A stretch of 64,000 nt of DNA from Anaerolineae bacterium. Lineage in GTDB: Bacteria; Chloroflexota; Anaerolineae; Aggregatilineales; Phototrophicaceae. The stretch's first letter is position 1, and each line of letters starts with the position of its first letter. The stretch covers positions 145,020 through 209,019 of the forward strand of contig JALHNT010000003.1 of assembly GCA_022843385.1 (NCBI GenBank). The letters run 5' to 3'. Below, one piece after another: positions 8,978-17,239 of this stretch. The notes beneath the pieces were generated by a model. The model saw only the letters and a list, made by a program, of their open reading frames with translations. It did no database searches and had not been told where the DNA came from. Both the position numbers and the translations under genes were made by a program.

Positions 8978-10069
8978 TTAAGATTGTGGCATGAGGCGAT
9001 AGATGCCAGCCGGGTCCGCGAAGTATATCCCGCCTTCCGGCCCAACCACGACATCAATCCGGCAGAAGAATCCTTGCAGATCAATCGGCTCAAGGCTCAC
9101 GATACGAGTTCGGTTGGCGTCCAAAACCGCCCGCTGAAGCGCCCCTTCATTCCAGTTACAGAACAACAGATTGCCCTGCCACTGTGGGATTTCCAGGCGA
9201 TCATACAGCGCGATGCCGGACATGCCAATCGTCGGATTGAACGAAATCATCGGCATCTGATAATCCGGCACGTTGACTGCTTCCATGCCATAACATCGGT
9301 CGCCATAGGCCGGCCCCCAGCCATAATTGCCCCCGGCCACAATCCGGTTGATTTCATCATCGCACTTCGGGCCATTCTCAGCAGCGTAGACCGCTCCGGT
9401 CTCCAGATCAATCGTAAAGTCAAACGGATTGCGCAGACCATAGGCATAAATGCTGCTGCCGGGGAAAGGATTATCTGGGGCCGGGATCAGTCCGTCGGTG
9501 GTTACCTGAAAGCGGTGGATCTTGCCCTGTGGCATCGTCAAGTCCTGAGCGTTAGCCGCCTCGCCATAATCGCCCATCGAGAGATAGAGCAGGCCATCGG
9601 CGCTGAAGTGCAGGTTACCGCCGTTATGGATCAGGTTGCCAGTGGTGATCGGTGTTGATAGCATGACTTCCGGGGCGCTGCCTGTGCCATCCTTCTCGGT
9701 GAACCGGATGACTTCGTTGGTCGGCCAATCGGCGCTGGTTCCCGGTTTGGTGCGCACAATCCAGATCAGACCATTTTCCGTGTACAGCGGGTCCAACGTG
9801 ATGCCCAGTAGTCCCCGCTCGACCAGCGAGTCGACGGCGAACGTGATGACTGGCTCCGGCTGCAACCGTCCATCGGCGTTCACCACGCGCACATTGCCGG
9901 TTGCTTTTTCGGTGTAAAACAAACGACCGTCCGGCGCAAAAGCCATCGCCACCGGATAATTGGCTGTGACCACTTTCTCTACAATGTACGCAGGATCATC
10001 GATCTGCGCCGCTGCCCGCAGGCTGGTCAGGATCACAACGAGGGTCAGCACCCACAATCGCTTCATCAT
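8978..10069 (-). CDS. Secreted PQQ-dependent sugar dehydrogenase (GSDH family)
   Basis: Soluble aldose dehydrogenase-like six-bladed propeller. The family oxidises sugars outside the cytoplasm using pyrroloquinoline quinone and passes electrons to the respiratory chain. The signal peptide covers about the first 22 residues and ends at AAA. The mature protein has the family's landmarks: YPVAMAFAPDGRLFYTEK, ERGLLGITLDP, GNLIHNGGNLHFSADGLLYLSMGD, IYAYGLRNPFDFTIDLETGAVYAAENGP and NYGWGP. The His in HNGG is the expected catalytic base. No PQQ synthesis gene is visible in the window. It is followed downstream only by the GT2 gene after 61 bp; upstream lies the NorB-like gene, 62 bp away on the same strand. 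Confidence 0.85.
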   Translation of the reverse strand: MMKRLWVLTLVVILTSLRAAAQIDDPAYIVEKVVTANYPVAMAFAPDGRLFYTEKATGNVRVVNADGRLQPEPVITFAVDSLVERGLLGITLDPLYTENGLIWIVRTKPGTSADWPTNEVIRFTEKDGTGSAPEVMLSTPITTGNLIHNGGNLHFSADGLLYLSMGDYGEAANAQDLTMPQGKIHRFQVTTDGLIPAPDNPFPGSSIYAYGLRNPFDFTIDLETGAVYAAENGPKCDDEINRIVAGGNYGWGPAYGDRCYGMEAVNVPDYQMPMISFNPTIGMSGIALYDRLEIPQWQGNLLFCNWNEGALQRAVLDANRTRIVSLEPIDLQGFFCRIDVVVGPEGGIYFADPAGIYRLMPQS

Positions 10070-10131
10070 TTACCCTGTATCATCCATAGCGATTGTGCAA
10101 TTGTGAACAAAAGCCGCCGAAATAGCGAGGT

Positions 10132-11391
10132 TCAACTTGGTCGTCGCCACCAGAAGGCGAGGGCATAAATCAGCACACCGATCAACAGCGCTGCTTGCCC
10201 GGCCACCCAGGCGGTATATAACGGGACCAGCAGCGCCTGGGTATCGAGATAGCCCACGCTGAGGATGCGCTCCATATAGGTCTGTACCACACCAGCAGCA
10301 CCCAGCGCCGCGCCCCCACCCAGTACGCCGACGCCGATCAGCCAGAAGGGAACCAGCCCGGTGACGCGCCGGTTCTCCCCACGAATTTCCGCCCATGCCT
10401 GGTTCATCACCCCCAGCACCATCGCGCTCACCGCCAGCAGGCACAGCGTCCGTTGCAGATCAGTCAGCCGGGTGCCGAGGGTGTAGTCACGCACTGCCGT
10501 GACCGTTTGCAACCCACCGACGATGCCCATCCCCAGCAGCAGGACGATCACGCTCATAGCGAACCAGTGCGCCGCCAGCGTATAGGTTGGATTCCGTTCG
10601 GTCAGCGCCCGATAAGTCCGCGCCGCCACCATCAGCAGCAGCACTGGAATAGCTAGCGCCGCGATGCCACTGACCCAATCGGGCAGGGCAGCCAGACTGG
10701 CGAGAGTCAGCAGCGTCCCTGCCAGGGTCAGGAGTGCCGCGGCGATCTGGCTGTCCTGGTTCAGCCATAGCGGTGTCAGATTGCTGAAGCGGTGCATCAG
10801 CCAGTAACCCAGCGCCAGCGCCATCAATGGATAACTGAGGTAGGTGTGCAGACCGATGCTCAGGGCACGTAACGCCCGATCCTGTAGATAATCGGCGGCT
10901 GGGATCAAGCTGACCCCCGCGCCGATCATCCAGATGCAAAGCCCTACGCCCCAGATGATGGTCAGCGCCGAGCGCCAGGTATCGCGCCCCAGCGCCAGCA
11001 AAATCAACAGGGTGCCAACCAGCAGCAGCCCATCCAGCGCTGGTGTCAGCTCCAATCCCTGTCGTCCTTCCACCAGCCCAAACGCCGCTGCGATGACGCA
11101 CACGATCACCAGTATTTGCCATAGGCGGCTGATGACCGGCAGTATCCCGATCTGTGCTACCTGTCGCCGGGTGACCACATAAATGCCGCCACCCAGCAAC
11201 CCGGTCAGGATCGATAGAGTCAGGCTGATGCTGGCGAAGGCGCTGGCTTGCTGATAGGGCAGCACCGTCAGCAGCGCATCCGAATCCGTAAGGAATTTCA
11301 GGCCGCCCAGCAGCGCCAGCAGGCCATAGAGCAGGAGCAGCAGCAGGCTGAGGTAAAAGAAGCGCATGGTGACACGATTGACCGGCAGCAT
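10132..11391 (-). CDS. NorB/CcoN-like 12-helix membrane protein lacking metal-ligand histidines
   Basis: A 419-residue, almost entirely hydrophobic protein with about twelve transmembrane helices. Its flow resembles haem-copper oxidase/nitric oxide reductase subunit I. LPYQQASAFASISLTLSILTG stands where the family has a low-spin haem His, and GRQGLELTPALDGLLLVG resembles the NorB 'GREYLE.P..LD' segment. However, the whole chain has only three His (HTYLSYP, LMHRF, AAHWF). The His-His pair, the His-x-His helix and the catalytic Glu are not found. Its neighbour, 13 bp upstream in the same operon, is a NorC-like dihaem cytochrome c. It may be a pseudoenzyme that anchors or partners the cytochrome. 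The homology is recalled by eye, so it needs a profile search. Confidence 0.5.
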   Translation of the reverse strand: MLPVNRVTMRFFYLSLLLLLLYGLLALLGGLKFLTDSDALLTVLPYQQASAFASISLTLSILTGLLGGGIYVVTRRQVAQIGILPVISRLWQILVIVCVIAAAFGLVEGRQGLELTPALDGLLLVGTLLILLALGRDTWRSALTIIWGVGLCIWMIGAGVSLIPAADYLQDRALRALSIGLHTYLSYPLMALALGYWLMHRFSNLTPLWLNQDSQIAAALLTLAGTLLTLASLAALPDWVSGIAALAIPVLLLMVAARTYRALTERNPTYTLAAHWFAMSVIVLLLGMGIVGGLQTVTAVRDYTLGTRLTDLQRTLCLLAVSAMVLGVMNQAWAEIRGENRRVTGLVPFWLIGVGVLGGGAALGAAGVVQTYMERILSVGYLDTQALLVPLYTAWVAGQAALLIGVLIYALAFWWRRPS

Positions 11392-11404
11392 AGGGCTGAC
11401 TCCG

Positions 11405-12154
11405 TTATTGCAGCGTCATGAGAAAGGCGATCAGGTCATTGATTGTCTCGGCACTGAGGGCGCTGCCGAAGTTCTTCTGCATCACATCCTGAAAGCCGGG
11501 GACAATATACACATCCGGTTGGATGATCGACTGGCGCAAATAGGCTTCGGCGCTCAGGCCCGGCACCCGTTCAGCCGCGCGTGAGCCGATGCCCGCCAGC
11601 GACGGCCCGACGATGACCACATCTGGCGTCAGCGAGTGACAGGTGGAGCAGATGGCGGGCGGCTGGCTGAACCAGTAACGTCCACGTTCGGCGGGATTGG
11701 CTGAGGTGGCGGCGCTGCTGCCGGCTACATTTCCACTGAGGCCACTTTCGGGTATCCGACCACTCACCAGGATCGGGTTAGGCGGCCAGTTCTGTGCGGC
11801 ATCCTGTGTTCCAATCCATTCGAGGAATGCCAGCACTGCGTCCGTTTCGCTGCGCGTCAGGCCGAAGGCGGGCATCTGTCGCTGCTCTGGGTGGAACGCC
11901 GCTGGATTGACCAGGAATTCGCGCAGGTAGGTCTCGCCGCGCTGGCTGAAGCTATGCGTCAGATCAGGGGCATAGGCCCCGCCCTGACCGTAGAGGGTGT
12001 GGCAGCCTTCGCAGTCGTAAGTGCGCCAGACTTCTCTGCCGATGTTGACCTGTTCAGTACCAGCCCGTGGCTGCAACGGCCCCGGCAGCATGACTACGAG
12101 GAGGAGAGCGCTGATGATCAGGCTGGTTGCGAAGACTAAACGGGAGCCGCGCAT
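11405..12154 (-). CDS. NorC-like dihaem cytochrome c
   Basis: Membrane-anchored periplasmic electron carrier with two c-type haems. An N-terminal helix (residues 6-24, no Cys lipobox) anchors it. The first haem site is Cys48-x2-Cys51-His52, in a CEGCHTLYGQGGAYAPDLT context that closely matches NorC of nitric oxide reductase (CIGCHTLLGEGAYFAPEL as I recall it). The second site is Cys169-x2-Cys172-His173, with likely Met ligands in RQMPAFG (Met94) and FQDVMQ (Met225). NorC has one haem, so the second domain is an addition, as seen in oxidase-linked cytochromes. The NorB-like gene follows 13 bp downstream. It starts divergently from the Trm112-like gene. Confidence 0.8.
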   Translation of the reverse strand: MRGSRLVFATSLIISALLLVVMLPGPLQPRAGTEQVNIGREVWRTYDCEGCHTLYGQGGAYAPDLTHSFSQRGETYLREFLVNPAAFHPEQRQMPAFGLTRSETDAVLAFLEWIGTQDAAQNWPPNPILVSGRIPESGLSGNVAGSSAATSANPAERGRYWFSQPPAICSTCHSLTPDVVIVGPSLAGIGSRAAERVPGLSAEAYLRQSIIQPDVYIVPGFQDVMQKNFGSALSAETINDLIAFLMTLQ

Positions 12155-12228
12155 AAGGTTATCCTAATGCCATGAGTGGATCGCCTGACGATTGTATCCG
12201 CCCTGGCGCAATGGGGCAAAGCGGTCAA

Positions 12229-12257
12229 TTGACGCCCCCCTTCAGCAACATTATACT
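12229..12257 (+). promoter_or_regulatory. Sigma70-type promoter of the Trm112-like gene
   Basis: TTGACG (12229-12234) and TATACT (12252-12257) are spaced by 17 bases, about 40 bases before the ATG at 12298. It lies in the divergent region between this gene and the cytochrome operon. Confidence 0.7.
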
Positions 12258-12297
12258 TGCCTGCAAGACCTATAAAGGAAATGAGAGGATTGCTGTC

Positions 12298-12552
12298 ATG
12301 GCTGAAGCGCAACATCCACCGATTGACCCCAAACTGCTCGACATCCTGCGCTGTCCGGTGGCAGTACATTATAAGGATAAGGGCGACGATCCAGGCCGTC
12401 TGGAACTGGTCAAGGGCTGCTGGTTAGTCAGTGCTGACTCCGGCTATAAGTATCCCATCCGCGATGGGCTGCCGGTGATGCTGGTTGATGAGGGAGCCAG
12501 GTGGAAGGACACATCAGTGGATGATCTGCCGGTTCCCCCGCCTGCCGAATAA
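12298..12552 (+). CDS. Trm112-like small protein
   Basis: An 84-residue protein of the Trm112/YcaR type, small folds that activate methyltransferases or act as zinc-ribbon partners. PKLLDILRCPVAVHY near the N-terminus and SADSGYKYPIRDGLPVMLVDEG near the C-terminus are the family hallmarks. Only the first Cys of the usual CPxC pair is present (CPVA), so this copy probably does not bind zinc. The ATG at 12298 has GAGAGG nine bases upstream. An upstream in-frame start exists but would overlap the promoter. Confidence 0.8.
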   Translation: MAEAQHPPIDPKLLDILRCPVAVHYKDKGDDPGRLELVKGCWLVSADSGYKYPIRDGLPVMLVDEGARWKDTSVDDLPVPPPAE

Positions 12553-12619
12553 TGTCATAATCGGATTAGCGTTATGCTTGAGCTTGATTCTCCAGGCTGA
12601 AAATCACAATGCTTTTTGC

Positions 12620-12647
12620 TTGCGCGAAATCTCTCCTTACCTATAAT
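12620..12647 (+). promoter_or_regulatory. Promoter of the PPC-like gene
   Basis: A consensus TATAAT at 12642-12647 is preceded, 16 bases upstream, by TTGCGC (12620-12625). It lies about 70 bases before the ATG at 12719, whose ribosome site AAGGAG is at 12703-12708. Confidence 0.6.
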
Positions 12648-12718
12648 GAATTTATGGGTATTGCGTTCAGCATTTCTGGCGCATCCCATTTATTCGTCGT
12701 TTAAGGAGACCCTTGATA

Positions 12719-13462
12719 ATGCGTAAGAGTGTATTGCTTCTGGCCGTCCTCGTCGCACTGTTCTCATTTGCCGGCATCGCCGGTGCCCAGGATTCGACTC
12801 CGATTGAACTCGGAACCTGGACCGAAGGCGAAATCACCAGCGATGAATTGGAACTGAAGTTCACCTTTGAAGGCAGCGAAGGCGATGTGGTGCTGGTCGA
12901 GGCGCTGCCCAAGCCCGGTACCTATGATCTGGATCCGGAAATTGTTCTCCGCGACAGCGACGGCGATGTCATCGGCACCAATGACGATTTTGGTTATCCG
13001 CTTTCGGTCATCGCTGCGGTGCTGGAAGCTGATGATGAATATGTTGTTCTCATCACCCGTTCTGGCGGCGAAGATGGCAGCAGCGAAGGCGAATTCTGGC
13101 TGCGCGTCTCGATTGTCGAGCCGGTTGAATCCGGTGCTGAAATCGAAGCGACCATCAGCTCGGTAGCAGAAGATGATATTCCCGCGGTCTTCGTCATGGC
13201 TCCTGAAGATGATGTGACGATTGAACTTGGCTTTGAGCAGGAAGTCAGCGAACTCTATGGCTCAGTTTCGATTGCCAAATGGGAAGATGACAGCTTTGGT
13301 GGCACTCAACTGCTCTCGCTGGATAATTCAGCGGGCGTGAGCAACGCGACTTTCACCGTTGATCTGGAAGGCGGCGAGGTCTATGTGTTGATCGTCAAGC
13401 GGTCAACCTGGTCGTTCGTGTTTGATGAGATGGAAAATGTGATCACCCTGACGGTGGAATAA
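12719..13462 (+). CDS. Secreted acidic PPC-like protein
   Basis: A 247-residue exported protein of unknown role. The chosen ATG follows AAGGAG by ten bases and opens a signal peptide (MRKSVLLLAVLVALFSFAGIAGAQ). The first half repeats the pattern of bacterial pre-peptidase C-terminal (PPC) beta-sandwich domains: GTWTEGEITSDELELKFTF, then GDVVLVEALP, then DPEIVLRDSDGDVIGTNDD and the closing strand YVVLITRSGGE. The second half (from about residue 135) may be a second sandwich, starting SGAEIEATIS. Asp and Glu are very frequent and basic residues are rare. It has its own promoter and terminator, so it is a single-gene unit. Confidence 0.65.
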   Translation: MRKSVLLLAVLVALFSFAGIAGAQDSTPIELGTWTEGEITSDELELKFTFEGSEGDVVLVEALPKPGTYDLDPEIVLRDSDGDVIGTNDDFGYPLSVIAAVLEADDEYVVLITRSGGEDGSSEGEFWLRVSIVEPVESGAEIEATISSVAEDDIPAVFVMAPEDDVTIELGFEQEVSELYGSVSIAKWEDDSFGGTQLLSLDNSAGVSNATFTVDLEGGEVYVLIVKRSTWSFVFDEMENVITLTVE

Positions 13463-13479
13463 GTCTCCGCTTCATCAGC

Positions 13480-13508
13480 AAAGGGCGCGCCGCGTGTGCG
13501 CCCTTTTT
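13480..13508 (+). terminator. Intrinsic terminator between the PPC-like gene and rsmI
   Basis: AAAGGGCGC (13480-13488) pairs perfectly with GCGCCCTTT (13498-13506) around a 9-base loop and ends in five T residues. It finishes only 13 bases before the rsmI ATG. Confidence 0.9.
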
Positions 13509-13521
13509 GTTTGGATCATTC

Positions 13522-14340
13522 ATGGCAACGCTCTACATCGTTCCGACTCCGATAGGCAATCTCGAAGACATCACCCTGCGCGCGCTGCGTGTCCTGCGCG
13601 AAGTCGCGCTGATTGCCGCCGAGGATACCCGCACCACCCGCATCCTGCTTCAGCACTACAGCATCACCACGCCGCTGACCAGTTACCATGAACATAACAA
13701 GCTCATCAAGTTGGATCGATTGTTTGAAACGCTGCAAACCGCCGACGTCGCGCTGGTTTCGGATGCGGGCACGCCGGGCATTTCCGACCCTGGCTACGAA
13801 TTGATCTTGGCTGCCATCGAGCGCGGTATCCGGGTCGAGCCGCTGCCGGGTGCCAGCGCAATCATCCCCGCGCTGGTGGGTTCTGGCTTGCCGACCGATG
13901 GCTTTGTCTATCTGGGTTTCCTGCCGCGCAAGGATAAGTCGCTGCGTCAGTTTCTGGGGACTCTTCAACAGGAACGGCGGACGCTGCTGGCCTATGAAAG
14001 CCCCAACCGCCTGACCGATACGCTGGCTGTGCTGGCAGAAGTGTTTGGTGATCGGCAGATTTGTGTGGCGCGGGAACTGAGCAAGAAGTTCGAGACTTTT
14101 CAACGGGGCAGACTCACCGAGGTGCTAGCGCATTATCAGGCTGAGCCGCCGCGCGGCGAAATCGTGCTGGTGATCGCAGGTGCGCCGCCCGTCGAACCGG
14201 TTGAATGGGACGAAGCACAGGTGATTGCTGCCTTACAGGAACGACTCGATCAGGGCGAGTCGTTGAGCAGCGCGGCCAGGAGCATCGCCGCCGAGTCCGG
14301 TTGGGATCGGCGGCGGGTGTATGCCCTAGCCAATAAGTGA
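13522..14340 (+). CDS. rsmI: 16S rRNA (cytidine-1402-2'-O)-methyltransferase
   Basis: SAM-dependent enzyme that methylates the ribose of C1402 in the decoding centre of 16S rRNA. It belongs to the tetrapyrrole-methylase fold. Family landmarks are YIVPTPIGNLEDIT at residues 4-17, AAEDTRTTRILL, VALVSDAGTPGISDPG, PLPGASAIIPALVGSGLPTDGFVYLGFLPRK and YESPNRL. The start MATLYIVPT is at 13522, not the in-frame ATG 15 bases upstream, because the latter would sit inside the terminator. No clear ribosome site is seen. The gene begins 13 bases after the preceding terminator, so it must depend on read-through or an unseen promoter. Confidence 0.93.
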   Translation: MATLYIVPTPIGNLEDITLRALRVLREVALIAAEDTRTTRILLQHYSITTPLTSYHEHNKLIKLDRLFETLQTADVALVSDAGTPGISDPGYELILAAIERGIRVEPLPGASAIIPALVGSGLPTDGFVYLGFLPRKDKSLRQFLGTLQQERRTLLAYESPNRLTDTLAVLAEVFGDRQICVARELSKKFETFQRGRLTEVLAHYQAEPPRGEIVLVIAGAPPVEPVEWDEAQVIAALQERLDQGESLSSAARSIAAESGWDRRRVYALANK

Positions 14341-14343
14341 CGC

Positions 14344-15609
14344 CTATGGATTGCGTACCTGAACGATCTTCCCGTTGATGTTCAGGTTGCCGTTGCTGTC
14401 ACCCTGCAAATTCCAGTCGCCCGTCCCGACCACATTCACCCAGAAGTCACCGCGATTGCGCATCCCCGGCAGCTTCAGTTTTTCCGCGAGCGCATACAGA
14501 TTGTCGCGCCGCAGTTGTGCCACTTTGGTGATGAAGGTCTGTTCACTGACGCCATTCTCGCCCACGCGCGATTTGGGCGGGACGTTCAGTTCCGTTTCGG
14601 CTTTGGGCAGCAGATGGTTGAAGCGCCCATGCTGGATCGCCATGTCGAAGATCAGGGCGTAACCCAGTGCCGACTGGATGTTGCGCGGCGCAATGCTCAG
14701 GTCGATGACGCCACCCCAGTAACCTTCTGTCGCCACTTCATCCTGAATCTGCTGCATGATTGGGTCGCTGGCAGCATTGATGAAGTGCTGCTTGATAGTA
14801 GGGTCCTGTCGCAGCGCCTCTTCCTTATTGTTCAATCGCGGCAGGTACGAGCGCAGTCCATCGGCTGCCGGGCTGTTGGCGCGTGACAGGTAGCGATTGA
14901 CGACCGTCATCAGACTGCCGGATGATAGGGTGAACTGAAACCGTCCATAGCTGATGATGCCGCTGTCATAGGTCTGGTAGGTGGCGTAACCGCCGCCTTC
15001 AAACGCCGCTGTGATGGCAAAGGCAGCCCGCCGCACCCGATCCAGCGCACCAGGCGTCGGTGCCGCAATCGGTGCCGGGGGTGTAGTTGGTGCTGGTGCT
15101 GCCGGAACTGAAGGTACTGGAGTCGCTGGTTGAGCGACGACTGGCGCTGGCGCAGCGGGCAGTGGAGCGGGTGGGGCTGTCACTGGCGCGGGCAACACAG
15201 TCGGTGACGATAAGCCGGGCGGCGGTTGGCTGTTGCTGGGTGAAATGACACCCACCGGTGCGACCGCCGTTGGATTCACTGTTCGGGTGAAGGCAAAGGC
15301 AATCGTCCCTGTGTTGACCACTGGATAACCGAAACGTCGGCCATCACCCTGAATATCGATCAGGTCATCGCGCACCCAGCCTGTTTGTCCGTTGGGGAAC
15401 ATCACTTGCAGCCATTGATAGGTCTTGCCCTGCAAGTTGGCATTCTGGTCATCCTGCCGCGCATCCAGAACTGGCAGGTTAGCAGTGCCAACAGCGACTT
15501 TGAACAGAAGCGTATAGCTGGTATTGGGGCCGGAGCGCACATTAATCTCGGTCACAGCCGGGTTCTCGCGGATGCCGCGGATGGTTACGGTGAACGATGT
15601 CGCTGACAT
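14344..15609 (-). CDS. SH3b-linker-glycosidase (chitosanase/lysozyme-like) protein
   Basis: A 421-residue putative cell-wall or chitosan hydrolase. Residues 19-90 form an SH3b domain (EINVRSGPNTSY, then GWVRDDLI) that could bind peptidoglycan. Residues 115-188 are a Pro/Ala-rich linker. Residues 190-421 form a lysozyme-like catalytic domain with AFEGGGYATYQTYDSG, where Glu204 and Asp215 are the best candidates for the acid pair, then YGRFQF and a long helical part. It recalls GH46-type chitosanases, but the Glu-Asp spacing is shorter than in that family as I remember it, so the family is left open. There is no signal peptide. It lies 18 bp after a paralogous SH3b/M23 gene whose N-terminus is nearly the same. 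Confidence 0.6.
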   Translation of the reverse strand: MSATSFTVTIRGIRENPAVTEINVRSGPNTSYTLLFKVAVGTANLPVLDARQDDQNANLQGKTYQWLQVMFPNGQTGWVRDDLIDIQGDGRRFGYPVVNTGTIAFAFTRTVNPTAVAPVGVISPSNSQPPPGLSSPTVLPAPVTAPPAPLPAAPAPVVAQPATPVPSVPAAPAPTTPPAPIAAPTPGALDRVRRAAFAITAAFEGGGYATYQTYDSGIISYGRFQFTLSSGSLMTVVNRYLSRANSPAADGLRSYLPRLNNKEEALRQDPTIKQHFINAASDPIMQQIQDEVATEGYWGGVIDLSIAPRNIQSALGYALIFDMAIQHGRFNHLLPKAETELNVPPKSRVGENGVSEQTFITKVAQLRRDNLYALAEKLKLPGMRNRGDFWVNVVGTGDWNLQGDSNGNLNINGKIVQVRNP

Positions 15610-15627
15610 GATGAAGTCCTCGGTGGT

Positions 15628-17022
15628 TTAGCGCTTGAACAGAGCCACTGCATCCATGACGCCGCTGCGGACATTGAACCAGCCAGTGAAATTCGGGCTG
15701 GCCGAAGCGCGCATCTCCAGATGAATATGCGTTGCTTCCGAATTGCCGGTGTTGCCACAGGTGCCGATTTGCTGCCCTGGGCCAACCACTACATTTTCTT
15801 CTACCAGCCGCCGCTGCAAATGGGCGTACATGACAAAGATCGCCGCGCTTGCGCCGAACCCGCGCGACGCCAGAAAGCTGCGGGTTGAAGCCGGAAGCTG
15901 ATCGTTGGTGTACCGGACGATGATGTAATTGCCGTAGCCGTTACCCCAACCCGCATCGTTGAAGATGCGCGAGTCGCCCAGGCTGAAACCCTGTGACAAT
16001 GTGTTGGGTTGGGCTTCGGTACATTTGGTGCATTGAAACGATTTGACCACCAGACCGCCATTCGGCCCGGCAAAGATCGGTTCGCCGGTGGCTGCCCCCT
16101 GATCCCAGCCGTCGTGCTGCACCAATCCAGTGTCCATGTTTGGTGGCATGTTGTAACCGCGCACCCACCAGTAATTCTCTTTCATCGGCGAGGGATACAA
16201 ATCACCCGGCAGCCCCAGGCTGGTCGTGTCGCCGTCGTAGGTCACCAGGTCTTCGCGAATCCAGAGGAACTGGCCGTTATTGTTCAGCTTGAACCAGCGA
16301 TACTGCTGCCCGGCCATCTCCCGCTGCACTTCCAGAATGGGGTAGCGCCCATTGCGGGGCAGAGTGATGCCGGTGCGCGGAAAATTGCTCCCAGGGCCGG
16401 TGCGGGTATTGGCTGCGCCCTGCGTCTTGATGATGGCGGTTGGTATCCCGCTGGGCATAGCCGGAACAGGCGCGGGCGCTGCCGGTGTCACGGGTGTTGG
16501 CGCAGCCGGCGAAACCGGGCTGACGGGGGCAACCGGAACAGCCGGAGCAACCGGCGCTGCCGGTGCAGGTGGCTGTACCACCCCCACTGGCTGAACCACA
16601 CCCACTGGTTGGATTGTTGGTGCAGGGCTGGCGGGAACCGGCGCTGCCGCGACCGGTGCCGGCGCTGCGGGGGCAGCCGGTGCTGGTTGGGAAAAGGATG
16701 CGGCCCGTGTGAGTGAAAAGGCGAATGTCCGCGTGAACAGATTGGGGTAACCAAAGGGGATGCCATTGCCGCTGATCTCGATCAGATCATCGCGCACCCA
16801 GCCACTTTGCCCGTTGGGGAAGCGCAGTTGCAGCCATTGGTAGACCTTTCCGTTCAGGTTCGCGCCTTTATCATCAGCGCGCGCATCGACCACCGGAATA
16901 TCTGCGCTGCCCACCGGCACCTTGAAGCGCAATTCATAGGCGGTGTTCGGGCCGGAGCGCACATTAATTTCAACAACCGAGGGAACATCAGGCAAACCAC
17001 GAATAAACGCCAGCAATGTCAT
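15628..17022 (-). CDS. SH3b-linker-SH3b-M23 zinc metallopeptidase
   Basis: Putative peptidoglycan endopeptidase. The ATG at 17022 is chosen because AGGA precedes it and the product then begins like its neighbour; this gives 464 residues. Domains: an SH3b domain (about 14-85), a Pro/Ala/Val-rich linker (110-195) with repeated QPVGVV units, a second SH3b domain (196-270) with NTRTGPGSNF, and an M23 domain (about 275-464). The zinc and catalytic residues are all visible: His303 and Asp307 (QHDGWD), His401 (YAHLQ) and His432/His434 (HIHLE). As in the neighbour, no signal peptide or transmembrane helix is seen, which is unusual for a wall enzyme. Co-transcribed with the glycosidase-like gene. Confidence 0.8.
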   Translation of the reverse strand: MTLLAFIRGLPDVPSVVEINVRSGPNTAYELRFKVPVGSADIPVVDARADDKGANLNGKVYQWLQLRFPNGQSGWVRDDLIEISGNGIPFGYPNLFTRTFAFSLTRAASFSQPAPAAPAAPAPVAAAPVPASPAPTIQPVGVVQPVGVVQPPAPAAPVAPAVPVAPVSPVSPAAPTPVTPAAPAPVPAMPSGIPTAIIKTQGAANTRTGPGSNFPRTGITLPRNGRYPILEVQREMAGQQYRWFKLNNNGQFLWIREDLVTYDGDTTSLGLPGDLYPSPMKENYWWVRGYNMPPNMDTGLVQHDGWDQGAATGEPIFAGPNGGLVVKSFQCTKCTEAQPNTLSQGFSLGDSRIFNDAGWGNGYGNYIIVRYTNDQLPASTRSFLASRGFGASAAIFVMYAHLQRRLVEENVVVGPGQQIGTCGNTGNSEATHIHLEMRASASPNFTGWFNVRSGVMDAVALFKR

Positions 17023-17239
17023 AACCTGTTTTCCTATTCTCTTGTCCTCGCACACATATTCATCAGAATACCGCAATCTCGACTGCAATAGCCTTGACGT
17101 TGTGTTGCGGGCTTAAGGGACTGTTGATGCTGCGGTGCACCAAAACAGGGGCGTGCTTTGTAAGTCAATGCGGCCACAACAGCGCCAGCCCGAATCTGAA
17201 GAATGACTAAATTCCTGTGCCTGTTTAGACAAATTACGA

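Noticed and set aside
11405..12154. Genuine nitric oxide reductase operon (norCB)
   Set aside because: The adjacent subunit lacks the His and Glu residues needed for haem b3/FeB, so NO reductase activity is not expected.
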